64,000 nt of DNA from Winogradskyella psychrotolerans RS-3 (GCF_000427335.1 NZ_ATMR01000097.1:1-64000), one strand, 5' to 3'; shown: positions 45,501 to 55,575, counted from the stretch's first letter. Made by a program: numbers and translations. The notes: a model not told the origin generated them from the sequence alone.

Positions 45501-45958
45501 AAGTGGTTGATGCTTCACTAAATAATTCTATTTCCGTCATAGTTAATGGAGAAGGGGTTTATGAATATGCGATTGATGACATTAACGGCCCTTACCAAGA
45601 CAGTAATACCTTTAATAATATTGAATCAGGATTGTATACAATTTATGTTCGTGATAAAAATAATTGTGGCATTACCGAAGATTTAGTTTCGGTTATCGGT
45701 TTTCCTAAATTTTTCACGCCAAACGATGATACCAAAAACGATTTTTGGCAGGTTTATGGCATTACTAATAATTTTCAAGCAAATTCTTCTATATTTATTT
45801 TTGATAGATATGGTAAACTTTTAAAAGAGCTCGACCCTTTAAGCCCTGGTTGGGATGGCACCTTCAATGGTGAAAAAATGCCAACAAGCGATTATTGGTT
45901 TAAAGTAACTCTAGAAGACGGACGCACCTTTACAAATCACTTTACATTAAAACGATGA
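42521..45958 (+). CDS. T9SS type B surface protein, propeller-like head (adhesin 1)
   Basis: This exported protein has 1145 residues from the ATG at 42521, which starts a good signal peptide (K-R-N-F-L-I-L-L-L-L...L-Y-A-Q); a longer reading from 42476 lacks one. The first ~440 residues (W-Y-F-G-Q-N-A-G-L-R-F-N; repeated G-N-L-L-F-Y-S-D-G-like strands) look like a beta-propeller. Four CDD modules follow, then an Ig-like segment (Y-Y-Y-N-W-S-T-G), and a type B gliding-motility C-terminal domain with F-P-K-F-F-T-P-N, W-D-G and N-H-F-T-L-K-R. The last 1272 bases match the next gene's end in length and sequence. It is expected to be T9SS-exported and surface-attached. Confidence 0.88.
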   Translation: MKRNFLILLLLITSVQLYAQSEASFWYFGQNAGLRFNAETGTVTAITNGQINTLEGCTSISDSDGNLLFYSDGRTVWNRNHQIMANGNYFGGTGLLGDPSSTSSGLIVPKPEDPDKYYLFTVDEPHHNNASTYPNQYTGTYEGGGTIPSQDDGFNNGFNYSLIDMTLNAGLGDVDSAEKNIHLVTYDTSIPLEVQYKSSEKITAVRAEDCSSFWVITHLGNKFYAFRIGINGVQSTPVISEVGPYVPIEGYRRNSLGYIKSSPDASKLVAANYGEATITGGNAPGNVFLYDFNNETGTLTNPLELYSSQNGNSPYGVEFSAESRKVYATMSEGGSGDGASHILQWDLENNDIPNSLQIIHSSNTVSAGALQLGIDRRIYRANLSYNGNPTISKYLGIINNPEADGLAANYNERGILLDINGSNQNTSTIGLPPFIQSLFNSETDIIRNGISTSELKLCTNDTYTLQADAIAGADYVWSFDGVPLTETSAQLLVDTPGFYEVYIEQNNGECPITGSAVVGVFEIPMANPLSDLTVCDSSDNDGFTSFDFTTKNTEALLTQDPLEYNVSYYETPEDANSGENELTFPYTNTANPQTIFVRVDNANNTNCYAVNSFNLEVFNTPQITELSNIEFCDNVGDVMDGIAIIALEDIIPTITEAQSETNVNITFHRSQDDADTNTSALPLNYTNTNAINDTIFVRVENILNTDCFNTASFNVVINPIPVANDITIIQCDEDGIPEGFTTFNLKDSIGEITDGVLNSSVDFYSSQTDAENEENPINADAFENYFTPQTVYARVINTNSDCANISEVTLEVSTTSSNDASLSLCDTDGSEDGFMTFNLTDANATVLSNAPLDFGIMYYETYDDALLETNAVNSTYTNTTPYQQTIYARVENANACYGISQIALTVFELPNIEAEFETFYCLNFFPETIVLNGGVINDSTSNYYYNWSTGENTSAIEINAPGTYSVRITNTNGCFKDRTITVLASNIASITQIEVVDASLNNSISVIVNGEGVYEYAIDDINGPYQDSNTFNNIESGLYTIYVRDKNNCGITEDLVSVIGFPKFFTPNDDTKNDFWQVYGITNNFQANSSIFIFDRYGKLLKELDPLSPGWDGTFNGEKMPTSDYWFKVTLEDGRTFTNHFTLKR

Positions 45959-48417
45959 TGAATACCCCTAATTTTATGAAAAAAGCTATTGTATTAATTT
46001 GTTGCTTTTTTTGTAGTACTCTAGTTTATGCCCAACAACCTAATGATTGCCAATTCGCTGTAACGGTTTGCGGTAATTCTGATTTCAGTTTAAATGTTAA
46101 TGGTATTGGCACCCAAGAATTAAACAACTCCAATACTTGCAGTAGTCAAGAAAATAACAGCATTTGGTTGGAAGTTAATATTGCTACAGCCGGTACTTTA
46201 GCTTTTACTTTGACTCCGAGTAGCTCTAATATTAGTGAAGATTATGACTTCTTCGTTTTTGGACCTAATGTAAGCTGTGGAAATATTGGACAAGCCATTC
46301 GCTGTTCTACTACAAATCCTGCTGCTGCTAATCAAGGAAATAATCGAACAGGTCTGAATTCCACGGATCCAGATCCGGACGAAGGACCAGGAGCAGATGG
46401 AGATAGTTTTGTAAGTGACATAGACGTCTTAGCAGGAGAAAGCTATTTTATTGTTATTGATAGGCCTATTGGTAATAGTCCATTTTCTTTAGAATGGACT
46501 GGCACAGCCTCTTTTCCAGAAGCACCATCGAATCCTTTAGTTGATAACACAACATCAATCAGCTTACCAAGCATTGATGTTTGCGATTCCACAGCTCCTT
46601 TTAACGATAATATCACAGAATTTGACCTCAACACTTTAACTCAAGATATTATCAATGGTGAATCAGATGTCATGGTAACGTATCACAAATCTGAAAGTGA
46701 TGCCAACATTAATGTAAATGACTTAGGTACTATTTTTAATAATACATCTGGTAATGAAACCATATATGTCAGAATAGAAAACTTAACTACGGGTTGTTAT
46801 ATTATTAATGATTTTAATATCAATGTTTCGGCACTCACCAACTTTAATGCGACTTCAGATTATAACATTTGTGATGATGATTTAGATGGAGATGACCAAA
46901 ATGGTATTTCAACTTTTGATTTTAATGTGAAGTCACAAGAAATTATTGACGGAATTGCAGGTACCAATTATGCTATTAGCTATCATTTAAGTCAAGCAAA
47001 TGCAGAAACATTAGCGTCAGTGCTACCTCTTAATTATAGGACTGACACTCCTACTCCAACTGAAATATTTGTTAGAATTGAAGATTTAGATTCTGGCTGT
47101 ATTGGTTTCACATCGTTTAATATTAACGTCGATCCAAAACCAATAGCTAATAATGTAGCGCTTATACAATGTGATGAAGATGGTATACCAGAAGGTTTTA
47201 CAACATTTAATATTACTCAGGCATTCGATGAAATTACAGAAGGAGATCCCAACTCTACGATAGAATATTACCTCTCTCAAATTGATGCTGAGAATCAAGA
47301 AAATGCTATTGACGGTAGTTCTTTCGATAATTTTTTCAACCCACAAATTATTTATGCTAGGGTCACCAACGCTAGTACTAGCTGTATTAATTTTAGTGAA
47401 ATTTCCTTAGAAGTTAGTACAACTGCCACTAACAATGCTAGTATTCAATTATGTGATACCGATGGCACTGAGGATGGTTTTATGGAATTTAATCTTAGTG
47501 ATAGTAACGCTGAAGTATTAGCTGGTTCTCCTGCAAATTTAGATGTGGTATATTATGAAACTTATGAAGAGGCTTTAATTGAAAGCAATCCACTTGGCAC
47601 CACTTTTATTAATACTGTGGCTTATAATCAAACCATTTATGGACGTGTAGAAAGTGTTAATGCCTGTTATGGAATTAGCGAAATAGAACTTACTGTTTTT
47701 AGACTCCCTAATATTGAAACCACATTTGAGACCCAATATTGTCTCAACTTTTTTCCCGAAACAATAACAATTAATGGTGGACTTATTGATGATATTCCAA
47801 ACAATTACTATTATGAATGGTCAACTGGAGAAGACACTTCTTCCATAGAAATTAATGCACCGGGAACTTATACAGTAAGAGTTACTAATACGAATGGTTG
47901 TTTTAAAGATAGAACCGTTACAGTTCTACCTTCCAATAGTGCTACAGTGACTAATATTGAAGTTATTGATGCCACTCAAAATAATACCATTACTGTTTTT
48001 GTAAGTGGTGAAGGAGATTATGAATATGCTCTAGATAATAGGAATGGCCCTTACCAAGATGCCACGACTTTTGAAGATGTAGCTCCAGGACTTTACACCG
48101 TTTACATTAGAGATAAAAATAATTGTGGAGTTACAGACGCCTTAGTTTCTGTGATTGGTTTCCCTAAATTCTTTACGCCAAATGCCGATGACAAAAATGA
48201 TTATTGGCAAGTAAAGGGGGTTTCTTCTCTTTTTCAATCCAATTCTTCTGTATTGATATTTGACCGTTATGGAAAACTATTAAAAGAACTCGATCCGCTT
48301 AGCGTTGGTTGGGATGGGACATTAAATGGTGAAATGATGCCAAATAGTGATTATTGGTTTAAAGTTAAACTTCAAGATGGACGAACATTTACCAATCATT
48401 TTTCATTGAAACGGTAA
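44687..48417 (+). repeat. Duplicated 1272-bp tail shared by adhesins 1 and 2
   Basis: The segment 44687-45958 and the segment 47146-48417 have the same length and strongly similar sequence throughout. Both start at GCTAAT before the module Q-C-D-E-D-G-I-P-E-G-F-T-T-F-N, cover two CDD modules and the whole C-terminal region, and end at the stop codon. Upstream of the junction the two proteins differ. The feature spans both copies. Confidence 0.8.
45976..48417 (+). CDS. T9SS type B surface protein (adhesin 2)
   Basis: This exported protein has 813 residues from ATG 45976, which begins a clear signal peptide (K-K-A-I-V-L-I-C-C-F-F...V-Y-A-Q). An in-frame ATG at 45955 overlaps the previous stop as ATGA, so translation is coupled in either case. 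The head (~150 residues; D-C-Q-F-A-V-T-V-C-G and D-Y-D-F-F-V-F-G-P) resembles bacterial pre-peptidase or proprotein-convertase-like beta-sandwich domains. Four CDD modules, an Ig-like segment and a type B sorting domain (F-P-K-F-F-T-P-N...H-F-S-L-K-R) follow. The tail is the twin of adhesin 1. Confidence 0.87.
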   Translation: MKKAIVLICCFFCSTLVYAQQPNDCQFAVTVCGNSDFSLNVNGIGTQELNNSNTCSSQENNSIWLEVNIATAGTLAFTLTPSSSNISEDYDFFVFGPNVSCGNIGQAIRCSTTNPAAANQGNNRTGLNSTDPDPDEGPGADGDSFVSDIDVLAGESYFIVIDRPIGNSPFSLEWTGTASFPEAPSNPLVDNTTSISLPSIDVCDSTAPFNDNITEFDLNTLTQDIINGESDVMVTYHKSESDANINVNDLGTIFNNTSGNETIYVRIENLTTGCYIINDFNINVSALTNFNATSDYNICDDDLDGDDQNGISTFDFNVKSQEIIDGIAGTNYAISYHLSQANAETLASVLPLNYRTDTPTPTEIFVRIEDLDSGCIGFTSFNINVDPKPIANNVALIQCDEDGIPEGFTTFNITQAFDEITEGDPNSTIEYYLSQIDAENQENAIDGSSFDNFFNPQIIYARVTNASTSCINFSEISLEVSTTATNNASIQLCDTDGTEDGFMEFNLSDSNAEVLAGSPANLDVVYYETYEEALIESNPLGTTFINTVAYNQTIYGRVESVNACYGISEIELTVFRLPNIETTFETQYCLNFFPETITINGGLIDDIPNNYYYEWSTGEDTSSIEINAPGTYTVRVTNTNGCFKDRTVTVLPSNSATVTNIEVIDATQNNTITVFVSGEGDYEYALDNRNGPYQDATTFEDVAPGLYTVYIRDKNNCGVTDALVSVIGFPKFFTPNADDKNDYWQVKGVSSLFQSNSSVLIFDRYGKLLKELDPLSVGWDGTLNGEMMPNSDYWFKVKLQDGRTFTNHFSLKR

Positions 48418-48455
48418 TTTTAAAAATTGTATTTTCGTTTGACCAATCTCGTAAT

Positions 48456-50237
48456 TTGAAAAATCCTTATTACATAGTATGTTTCTTTTTATTTAGCATA
48501 GCACAGCCATTATTTGCACAAGATGTTTCGTTATACCAGCAATTTAATGGCCGATATGATTATACCGCTATTGGCAACACTATGAATACGGTTGAAAATG
48601 GCACTTTCGGACCTTGTATTATTTTAACCTCATCATCAGCAAACTTATCGATAAATAGTGACCAAAATGTAGTTGCCGCCTATTTATATTGGGCAGGTTC
48701 TCATACTGGTGATTTTAATATTTCATTAAATAATATCGATATCACTGCCGAACGTACGTTTAGTGATGCTATAGATACTGACCGTGTTTTCTTTGCGGCT
48801 TTTGCCGATGTGACTTCAATAATTTTGGATCAAGGTAGTACTGATTACACCGTTTCTAATTTTGATCTTACCAATGATATTGGTCCATATTGTTCCACAG
48901 GTACCAACTTTGGTGGTTGGGCCATAACTATAATATATGAAGACAATAACTTACCTCTTAACCAACTAAATGTTTATGATGGTTTACAAAGCGTCCCAGA
49001 TTTTCTAAATATTACATTAGATAATTTAAACGTTTTAGATAATGAAAATGCTAAAATTGGTTTCATTGCTTGGGAAGGAGACAAATCTTTAGCGGTTAAT
49101 GAGCAACTGACTATTAATGGAAGTGTCATTAGCAACGCTCCATTAAACCCTGCAAACAATGCCTTTAATGGCACTAATTCTTTTACAGGAGATTCAAACC
49201 TATACAATATGGATATTGATGTTTATAGCATTCAAAACAATATTAATATTGGAGATACCTCCGCAACGATAGCGCTCACCTCGGGTCAAGATTTCGTAAT
49301 GATAAATAATATAATCACAGTATTAAATAGTCAATTACCAGATGCCACAATAATCATTGACAATAATACAGTGAGTTGTGGAGATACTACCATTGAGTTA
49401 TTTTACACCGTATATAACACAAATAGCACCGATATTTTGCCTGCTCATACGCCAATTGCTTTTTATAGTGACGGTATTTTAATTGATACCAGTGCAACGG
49501 TAAACGATATTGCTATAAATGCCAGTGAAAGTAATTCAGTTTACCTCACTCTATCGGATAGTATAGATCCTAATGTTACAATTGTAGCCATAGTGGATGA
49601 TAATGGCACCATGAATGGTATGGTCACAGAATCTAATGAAAACAACAATAGTACATTTAAAGATATTGACTTACTTATTGTTTCTGAAATAACACAACTC
49701 CCTAACTTAATTGGTTGTAATGAAGGACTAGAAACTTCTAATTTCAATTTATTTGAAGCACTTACAGTTTTGAATCATAATGAAGAAGACATTACGTTTT
49801 ACCATTCACTAGATGACTTAGAAACAGATTTTAATTCGATCAATGTACCATCAGATTATAATAATGTTTCTAGCCCTGAAACCATATATGTTAAACGAAT
49901 AAGTGATCCTTGTTATGAGATATTTCAGTTTGATTTGACTATTGAAAATTGTCCACCTTACATTCCTCAAGGATTCTCACCCAATGGTGACACAAAAAAT
50001 GATTGGTTTAATATTCAAGGGCTGTACGACATATTTACGGAACACGAATTACAAATTTACAATCGCTACGGAGAACTGATTTTTGTCGGTCATAATGAAA
50101 AGCCTTGGTTTGGTAAAATAAACAGAGGACTTAACAACAAAGGCAACAAAGCACCTGTTGGGACCTACTATTATATTTTAAATCTAAATGACCCAAATTA
50201 TAAACCTTTTGTTGGTTGGGTATATATAAACTATTAG
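48456..50237 (+). CDS. T9SS type B surface protein with CARDB-like domain (adhesin 3)
   Basis: This 593-residue exported protein starts at a TTG. The signal peptide is K-N-P-Y-Y-I-V-C-F-F...L-F-A-Q. A ~270-residue head with Y-L-Y-W-A-G-S-H-T-G-D and W-A-I-T-I-I-Y-E-D is like the DUF3344-type surface domain. Next comes a CARDB-like Ig domain (C-G-D-T-T-I-E-L-F-Y...E-S-N-E-N-N-N), one degenerate CDD-type module (G-C-N-E-G, Y-H-S-L-D-D-L, S-P-E-T-I-Y-V-K) and a type B C-terminal domain (P-Q-G-F-S-P-N-G-D, N-R-Y-G-E-L). Its C-terminal end, G-W-V-Y-I-N-Y, is unlike the K-R endings of its neighbours. It lies 38 bases after adhesin 2. Confidence 0.82.
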   Translation: MKNPYYIVCFFLFSIAQPLFAQDVSLYQQFNGRYDYTAIGNTMNTVENGTFGPCIILTSSSANLSINSDQNVVAAYLYWAGSHTGDFNISLNNIDITAERTFSDAIDTDRVFFAAFADVTSIILDQGSTDYTVSNFDLTNDIGPYCSTGTNFGGWAITIIYEDNNLPLNQLNVYDGLQSVPDFLNITLDNLNVLDNENAKIGFIAWEGDKSLAVNEQLTINGSVISNAPLNPANNAFNGTNSFTGDSNLYNMDIDVYSIQNNINIGDTSATIALTSGQDFVMINNIITVLNSQLPDATIIIDNNTVSCGDTTIELFYTVYNTNSTDILPAHTPIAFYSDGILIDTSATVNDIAINASESNSVYLTLSDSIDPNVTIVAIVDDNGTMNGMVTESNENNNSTFKDIDLLIVSEITQLPNLIGCNEGLETSNFNLFEALTVLNHNEEDITFYHSLDDLETDFNSINVPSDYNNVSSPETIYVKRISDPCYEIFQFDLTIENCPPYIPQGFSPNGDTKNDWFNIQGLYDIFTEHELQIYNRYGELIFVGHNEKPWFGKINRGLNNKGNKAPVGTYYYILNLNDPNYKPFVGWVYINY

Positions 50238-50703
50238 AATAGGTCTTAATTTTTCCGAATTGTTAAAGTTTTAGTCCATTCATCTTATTTTTTTGCTATT
50301 ACCCTTTAGTTACTTTAATTTTATACCTGTTAGTGAAATTCCTTTACTAATTCCCTCCATATTTTAATAACTCCCTCAAAAATTTTAATAGTTAATTATT
50401 ATCTATAATTATATTTTAGATTTAATACTGTTATGAAATTAAATTATTGACATACAGATTAAGATATTTCTTACATTACCGTTAGAAATATTCATAATTA
50501 TATGTGTAAGAATAATCTCTTTTTGCTGTATATATCAGCTTAAAAGCCACTTTCTCGGCTCTAAATGTTAACATTTAGTGTAGTTTGACGTATTTTTTTG
50601 TATTTCATCTTATTTTAATATACTTTTCGCCCATATTAAATAACGTGTGTGCGTTGACTCCAAATCTACCCTACACTAACATAGTAAACCTTAACCGAAA
50701 CTA
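50238..50703 (+). promoter_or_regulatory. Long regulatory gap before adhesin 4, with an 18-bp palindrome
   Basis: These 466 AT-rich bases contain no ORF. At 50561-50578 they hold a perfect 18-bp palindrome (CTAAATGTTAACATTTAG) 126 bases before the adhesin 4 start. I see no clear -7 box next to it. The length and the palindrome suggest a separately regulated promoter. Confidence 0.5.
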
Positions 50704-53700
50704 ATGACTTATTTAAACCGCTCCCTCTGCTTATTTATTGGATTAATTTGTAGTATTTCTTTTTCTCAACAAGTAACCGTAGATAATTCAGTTTCACCTC
50801 AAGACTTAATTCAAAACACATTAATACAAGGCTGTGTAGAAGTCTCAAACATTAACTCTCCCTCAAATGGATCTACTATCGGAATTGGTAGTTACGGTTA
50901 TTTTGAGCGTGCTAATTCAAACTTTCCTTTCGAAAACGGAATTGTCTTAACCACAGGAAATGCAACATCTGCTGGTAACGGACAAAACAATACCATATTA
51001 AACGAAGGAGATGCAACATGGTTAACAGATAGTGACCTTGAAACCGCATTAGGAATTTCAGGTACCGTAAATGCGACATCAATAGAATTTGAATTTATAT
51101 CAATTTCAAATCAGATACAGTTTAATTATATTTTAGCTTCAGAAGAATATTTTGGTAATTTTCCTTGTGATTATTCTGATGGCTTTGCTTTTTTAATTAG
51201 AGAAGCTGGTACTACCGCCCCATATACAAACATTGCTTTAATACCTGGAACCACAACTCCGGTTAACACTAATACGGTTCATGATGAAATCGTAGGATTT
51301 TGTCCTGCCTCAAATGATGAGTATTTTGAAGGTTATAATCTTGGTGACACTAATTATAATGGTAGAACCACTGTCCTTTCTGCAACTGCAGCTATTCAAC
51401 CAAATGTTCAGTATCAAATTAAACTTGTTATTGCAGATCAGAATGATCAAAATTATGACTCTGCTGTATTTATTGAAGGAAATAGTTTTAATGCTTCTGT
51501 AGATTTAGGGGAAGATTTTTCTACATGTGCTACCAGTGTTGAATTAGACGGAAACATAGACAATCCTAATGCCGTATATTCTTGGTTTTTCAATAACTCT
51601 CAAATTCCTTCTGCTAACCAATCGACTATAACAGCATCGCAATCTGGTAACTATCGTGTAGAAGTTCAATTACCACTTGCAGGAAGCTCTTGTGTTATAG
51701 AGGATGCTATTGATGTTACTTTAAGTTCTACGCAAACTTCTGATCCTTTAACAGATTTTTTACTTTGTGATGATTTAAGTGGTGACGGCTTAGAAATGTT
51801 TGATTTATCAACCAAAGATGCCGAAGTTATTGCTTCTGTTCCTTCATCAACGTATGCCATTTCTTACCACTATAATAACTCTGATGCTATTAGTAATAGT
51901 AACGCTATAACAAGTCCGATTCAAAATACGGCGAATCCGCAATCTATTCATGTAAGAATTGAAGATACCGTAAATGGTTGTTTAGCATTTTCAACATTCA
52001 ACTTAGTTGTAAATTCATTACCAATAATTTCAAACCCAACAGACTTAGAAGTTTGTAGTGCTGGTTCTGTTAACGGAAGAGTAGCGATGAATTTAAATGC
52101 TTATAAGGATTCTGAAATCACACTTTCTCAACCCAACCTTGTGGTTAGCTATCATAGTTCTGCATCAAGTGCTACTTCTGGTATCAACGCGTATTCTATG
52201 CCTTATACTAATACCAATCCAACAGAAGTAATATATGTAAGTGTCAAAAATATTGAAACAGGTTGTATTAGTACTACAACTTTAAATATTAGTGTTATTG
52301 ACAGTCCGGTTATAAACACAGAAGTACATTATATCGACGCTTGTGATACGGATTTAGATGGTTTTGCTAATTTTGATTTAACCACTATTATTCCAGAAGT
52401 TCTAGAAGGTTTAACTGATGTCACAGTAACTTTTCATACGTCACCAGAAGATGCACTTTCAGGATTGAACCCAATTGCAGATGATACTAATTACGCAAAT
52501 ATCAACTTTGAAGAGCAGCTTGTATATATAAGAGTACAAAACACTAGTTCTGGCTGTGCCTCAACAACACCAATTGAACTGCATACCAACTTGTTATTAA
52601 CAGCAACAAATATTAGAGACATTTCAGTTTGTGATGTAGATGACGATGGAACAGAGGCATTTGATTTTGAAAATATTGCCGTTGGTATTATTAATGAATT
52701 ACCTGATGTAGATGTCGTATTTTATGAAACAGAATCAGATAGAGATAATGGAATTAACGCTATTGATTCAACAGTATCTTATAATTCACAAAGCAATCCA
52801 CAAACCATTTATATCACATTAGAAAGTTTGACGTGTAGTGAAGTTGCAGAATTTGATTTGGTATTGTATCCGATCATTCAATTCGATTCTGTTGTTAATT
52901 TAACGGTTTGTGATGAAGACCAAGATGGTTTTACAATTACTAATTTATCAACATTAAATGGTGATGTAACCAATGGTGAAGATGGTTTTGAAGTAAAATA
53001 TTTCCTTACAGAACAAGATGCTATTGATAATACCAATGCATTACCTAATAACTATGAAAATGTTAGTAACCCGTTTACATTATATCCTAGAATTACATTT
53101 TCTGAAACCGGCTGTTTTGATTATAACTCATTTGAAGTTACGGTTTTACCAGCGCCAGAAAGCGAAAAACCTTTAGACATTATTATTTGTGATGCTGATA
53201 GAGACGGCTTCTCTCCAATAAATTTAAACAATAGTATCCCAAATTCCATTTTAGCAACACCAAATAGAAGTGTTAGCTTTCATAATAGTTTAGCGGATGC
53301 GCGTTCTGATGAAAATGAAATTCAAAGTATAGCTAATTATTCAGCACAAACAGAAATTGTTTACATGCGTGTTGAAAATAGTACTACTGGTTGTTATGCT
53401 ATTGAAGAATTAGATATTATTGTAAACACATTACCGTATGTTGGAGATTTATCTAACTATGTACAACAATATACGTTCTGTGAAGATGTATCTGATGGTA
53501 TCGGTCAATTTATTTTCGAAAACAAAGATGGTGAAGCTTTAGACGGACAAACAGGAAAAGTAGTAAGTTACTACCTTAACCCAACTGATGCCGATAACAA
53601 AACGAATGCCATTGTTAAAACAAGTACTTATGAAAATATTAGCAATCCACAACAAATCTATGTGAGGATTGAGAATACGACAGACGAATCTTGTTATTCT

Positions 53701-55545
53701 ACTTCTTCATTCACAATTGAGGTTGGTACTAACCCTACTTACAACGAACCAACTAACTGGTTTGTATGTGATGACATTTCAAATGATGGCTCTGAGCTGT
53801 TTGATTTTTCTAGTATAGTTGATGAAGTAAAAGCTGGTATTCCAGATATTCAAACCGTAAAATTCTTTACTACAGAAAACGATGCTAGAAATAACACTAA
53901 TGAAATCCCACTTCAATACGAAAACACTGTAAATCCGCAACAAATTTTTGTTCAGATAGATAATGGTACAATTTGTCAATCTATAACATCATTTGTAGTG
54001 AATGTGATTAAAGTACCAGACGTTACACTTGCAGCACCATTGATAGAATGTGATGATGACACTGATGGGACTCTTGTATTTGATTTAACTGGGGCAGAAT
54101 CTAATATTACAGATGTTAGACAAGAAAATATTGTCATTGAATATTATACTACTTTCGAAGATTCTGAAGCTGGCTCTAATCCAATTTCAAATCCTGAAAG
54201 CTATACAAACATATCAAATCCTCAAACGATTTATATGAAAGTAACAAATACGGTTTCTAATTGTTATGCAGCACTTCCGATAGAGTTAATCGTAAATCAA
54301 CCACCTATCATTAATGATTTTGAACACTATACAATCTGTGAGAATGACACTAATACTGTAGACTTAACAGAAATTAATGAAATTGCAACTGATAATAGTT
54401 ATAACGTATTATATAGCTACTTCTCTAACGAAGCAGATGCTATCGCTAATACGAATGCGCTAGACACCAATTATACGTACCAAAGTAATTTTGATACATT
54501 GTTTGTGAGAACAGAGTATAGCACTACGCATTGTTCAACGTATTACGAATTCAATTTAAAAGTAGATGCATTACCAATAGCCAATCAACCGAATGATTTA
54601 GTGGCTTGTGATGATGACTTTGATGGTATTTTAGAATTTGATTTAGCACAACTAAACGCAAGTATCTTAGGAGGACAAAACTCTAATTTATTTACGCTGA
54701 CGTATCATAATTCAGAGCTTCAAGCACATGAAAATAATTCTGCTTTAGAAATGGATTATATGGCTTTTGATGGTGAAGTTATTTATGCACGTGTAGAAAA
54801 TAGCAATACAGGATGTTATAGTATAACGTCATTCACGGCAATTGTAAATCCTATTCCTGTAGTTGATGTAGGAGATCAAGTTATTTGTCTAAATAATACC
54901 CCGTTGCTTGTATCAGCAAATACAAATTATGCTAGCGACTCTTATTTATGGTCTACGGGTGAAACGACTCCAGAAATTGATGTAACTGAAGTTGGTAATT
55001 ATTGGGTAACTGTAACTTCTCAATATGGTTGTGAGAATACTAGTTATTTTGGAGTCACTGAATCTGAAACGGCTACCATAGAAACAACAGAAGTTCTAGA
55101 TTTCTCAGACCCAAACAATATTACAGTTACGATCAGTGGTATTGGTAATTACCTTTATCAATTAGATGATTTTGAACCTCAAGAATCAAATGTTTTTCAG
55201 AATGTCGCAATGGGCTATCATACCGTTACAATCGTAGATTTGAATGGTTGTGCTAATGTTACAAAAGAAGTTTTAGTAGTTGATATTCCGAAGTTCTTTA
55301 CCCCAAATAACGATGGTGATTTTGATACTTGGCATATCGTAGGTATTGAAACATTACCTGGAACTGTTATTAATATCTTTGACCGTTATGGCAAACGTAT
55401 TAAGCAGTTAACGTCTAGCTCTCCTGGTTGGGATGGTTATTACAACGGTAAAGTACTACCAACAAGTGACTTTTGGTTTATCGCGGAAATAAAACGTGGT
55501 TCTATTGCTTTTGAAGTTAAGGGTCATTTTACCTTGAAACATTAA
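50704..55545 (+). CDS. Choice-of-anchor-L T9SS type B giant adhesin (adhesin 4)
   Basis: This is a 1613-residue exported protein. After the signal peptide (L-C-L-F-I-G-L-I-C...S-F-S-Q) comes a choice-of-anchor-L domain (~residues 25-265; L-A-S-E-E-Y-F-G-N-F-P, S-D-G-F-A-F-L-I-R, D-S-A-V-F-I-E-G). An Ig-like unit and eleven CDD modules of ~85-100 residues follow; each has C-D-x-D-x-D-G, F-D-L, Y-x-x-x-x-D-A, N-P-Q-x-I-Y-V-R-(V/I) and G-C-Y. A second Ig-like unit (Y-L-W-S-T-G-E) and a type B sorting domain (I-P-K-F-F-T-P-N, E-V-K-G-H-F-T-L-K-H) end it. Acidic modules suggest calcium binding. It is followed by a strong terminator. Confidence 0.9.
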   Translation: MTYLNRSLCLFIGLICSISFSQQVTVDNSVSPQDLIQNTLIQGCVEVSNINSPSNGSTIGIGSYGYFERANSNFPFENGIVLTTGNATSAGNGQNNTILNEGDATWLTDSDLETALGISGTVNATSIEFEFISISNQIQFNYILASEEYFGNFPCDYSDGFAFLIREAGTTAPYTNIALIPGTTTPVNTNTVHDEIVGFCPASNDEYFEGYNLGDTNYNGRTTVLSATAAIQPNVQYQIKLVIADQNDQNYDSAVFIEGNSFNASVDLGEDFSTCATSVELDGNIDNPNAVYSWFFNNSQIPSANQSTITASQSGNYRVEVQLPLAGSSCVIEDAIDVTLSSTQTSDPLTDFLLCDDLSGDGLEMFDLSTKDAEVIASVPSSTYAISYHYNNSDAISNSNAITSPIQNTANPQSIHVRIEDTVNGCLAFSTFNLVVNSLPIISNPTDLEVCSAGSVNGRVAMNLNAYKDSEITLSQPNLVVSYHSSASSATSGINAYSMPYTNTNPTEVIYVSVKNIETGCISTTTLNISVIDSPVINTEVHYIDACDTDLDGFANFDLTTIIPEVLEGLTDVTVTFHTSPEDALSGLNPIADDTNYANINFEEQLVYIRVQNTSSGCASTTPIELHTNLLLTATNIRDISVCDVDDDGTEAFDFENIAVGIINELPDVDVVFYETESDRDNGINAIDSTVSYNSQSNPQTIYITLESLTCSEVAEFDLVLYPIIQFDSVVNLTVCDEDQDGFTITNLSTLNGDVTNGEDGFEVKYFLTEQDAIDNTNALPNNYENVSNPFTLYPRITFSETGCFDYNSFEVTVLPAPESEKPLDIIICDADRDGFSPINLNNSIPNSILATPNRSVSFHNSLADARSDENEIQSIANYSAQTEIVYMRVENSTTGCYAIEELDIIVNTLPYVGDLSNYVQQYTFCEDVSDGIGQFIFENKDGEALDGQTGKVVSYYLNPTDADNKTNAIVKTSTYENISNPQQIYVRIENTTDESCYSTSSFTIEVGTNPTYNEPTNWFVCDDISNDGSELFDFSSIVDEVKAGIPDIQTVKFFTTENDARNNTNEIPLQYENTVNPQQIFVQIDNGTICQSITSFVVNVIKVPDVTLAAPLIECDDDTDGTLVFDLTGAESNITDVRQENIVIEYYTTFEDSEAGSNPISNPESYTNISNPQTIYMKVTNTVSNCYAALPIELIVNQPPIINDFEHYTICENDTNTVDLTEINEIATDNSYNVLYSYFSNEADAIANTNALDTNYTYQSNFDTLFVRTEYSTTHCSTYYEFNLKVDALPIANQPNDLVACDDDFDGILEFDLAQLNASILGGQNSNLFTLTYHNSELQAHENNSALEMDYMAFDGEVIYARVENSNTGCYSITSFTAIVNPIPVVDVGDQVICLNNTPLLVSANTNYASDSYLWSTGETTPEIDVTEVGNYWVTVTSQYGCENTSYFGVTESETATIETTEVLDFSDPNNITVTISGIGNYLYQLDDFEPQESNVFQNVAMGYHTVTIVDLNGCANVTKEVLVVDIPKFFTPNNDGDFDTWHIVGIETLPGTVINIFDRYGKRIKQLTSSSPGWDGYYNGKVLPTSDFWFIAEIKRGSIAFEVKGHFTLKH

Positions 55546-55575
55546 TAAATATTATACCAAAAATTGATTTATAAC

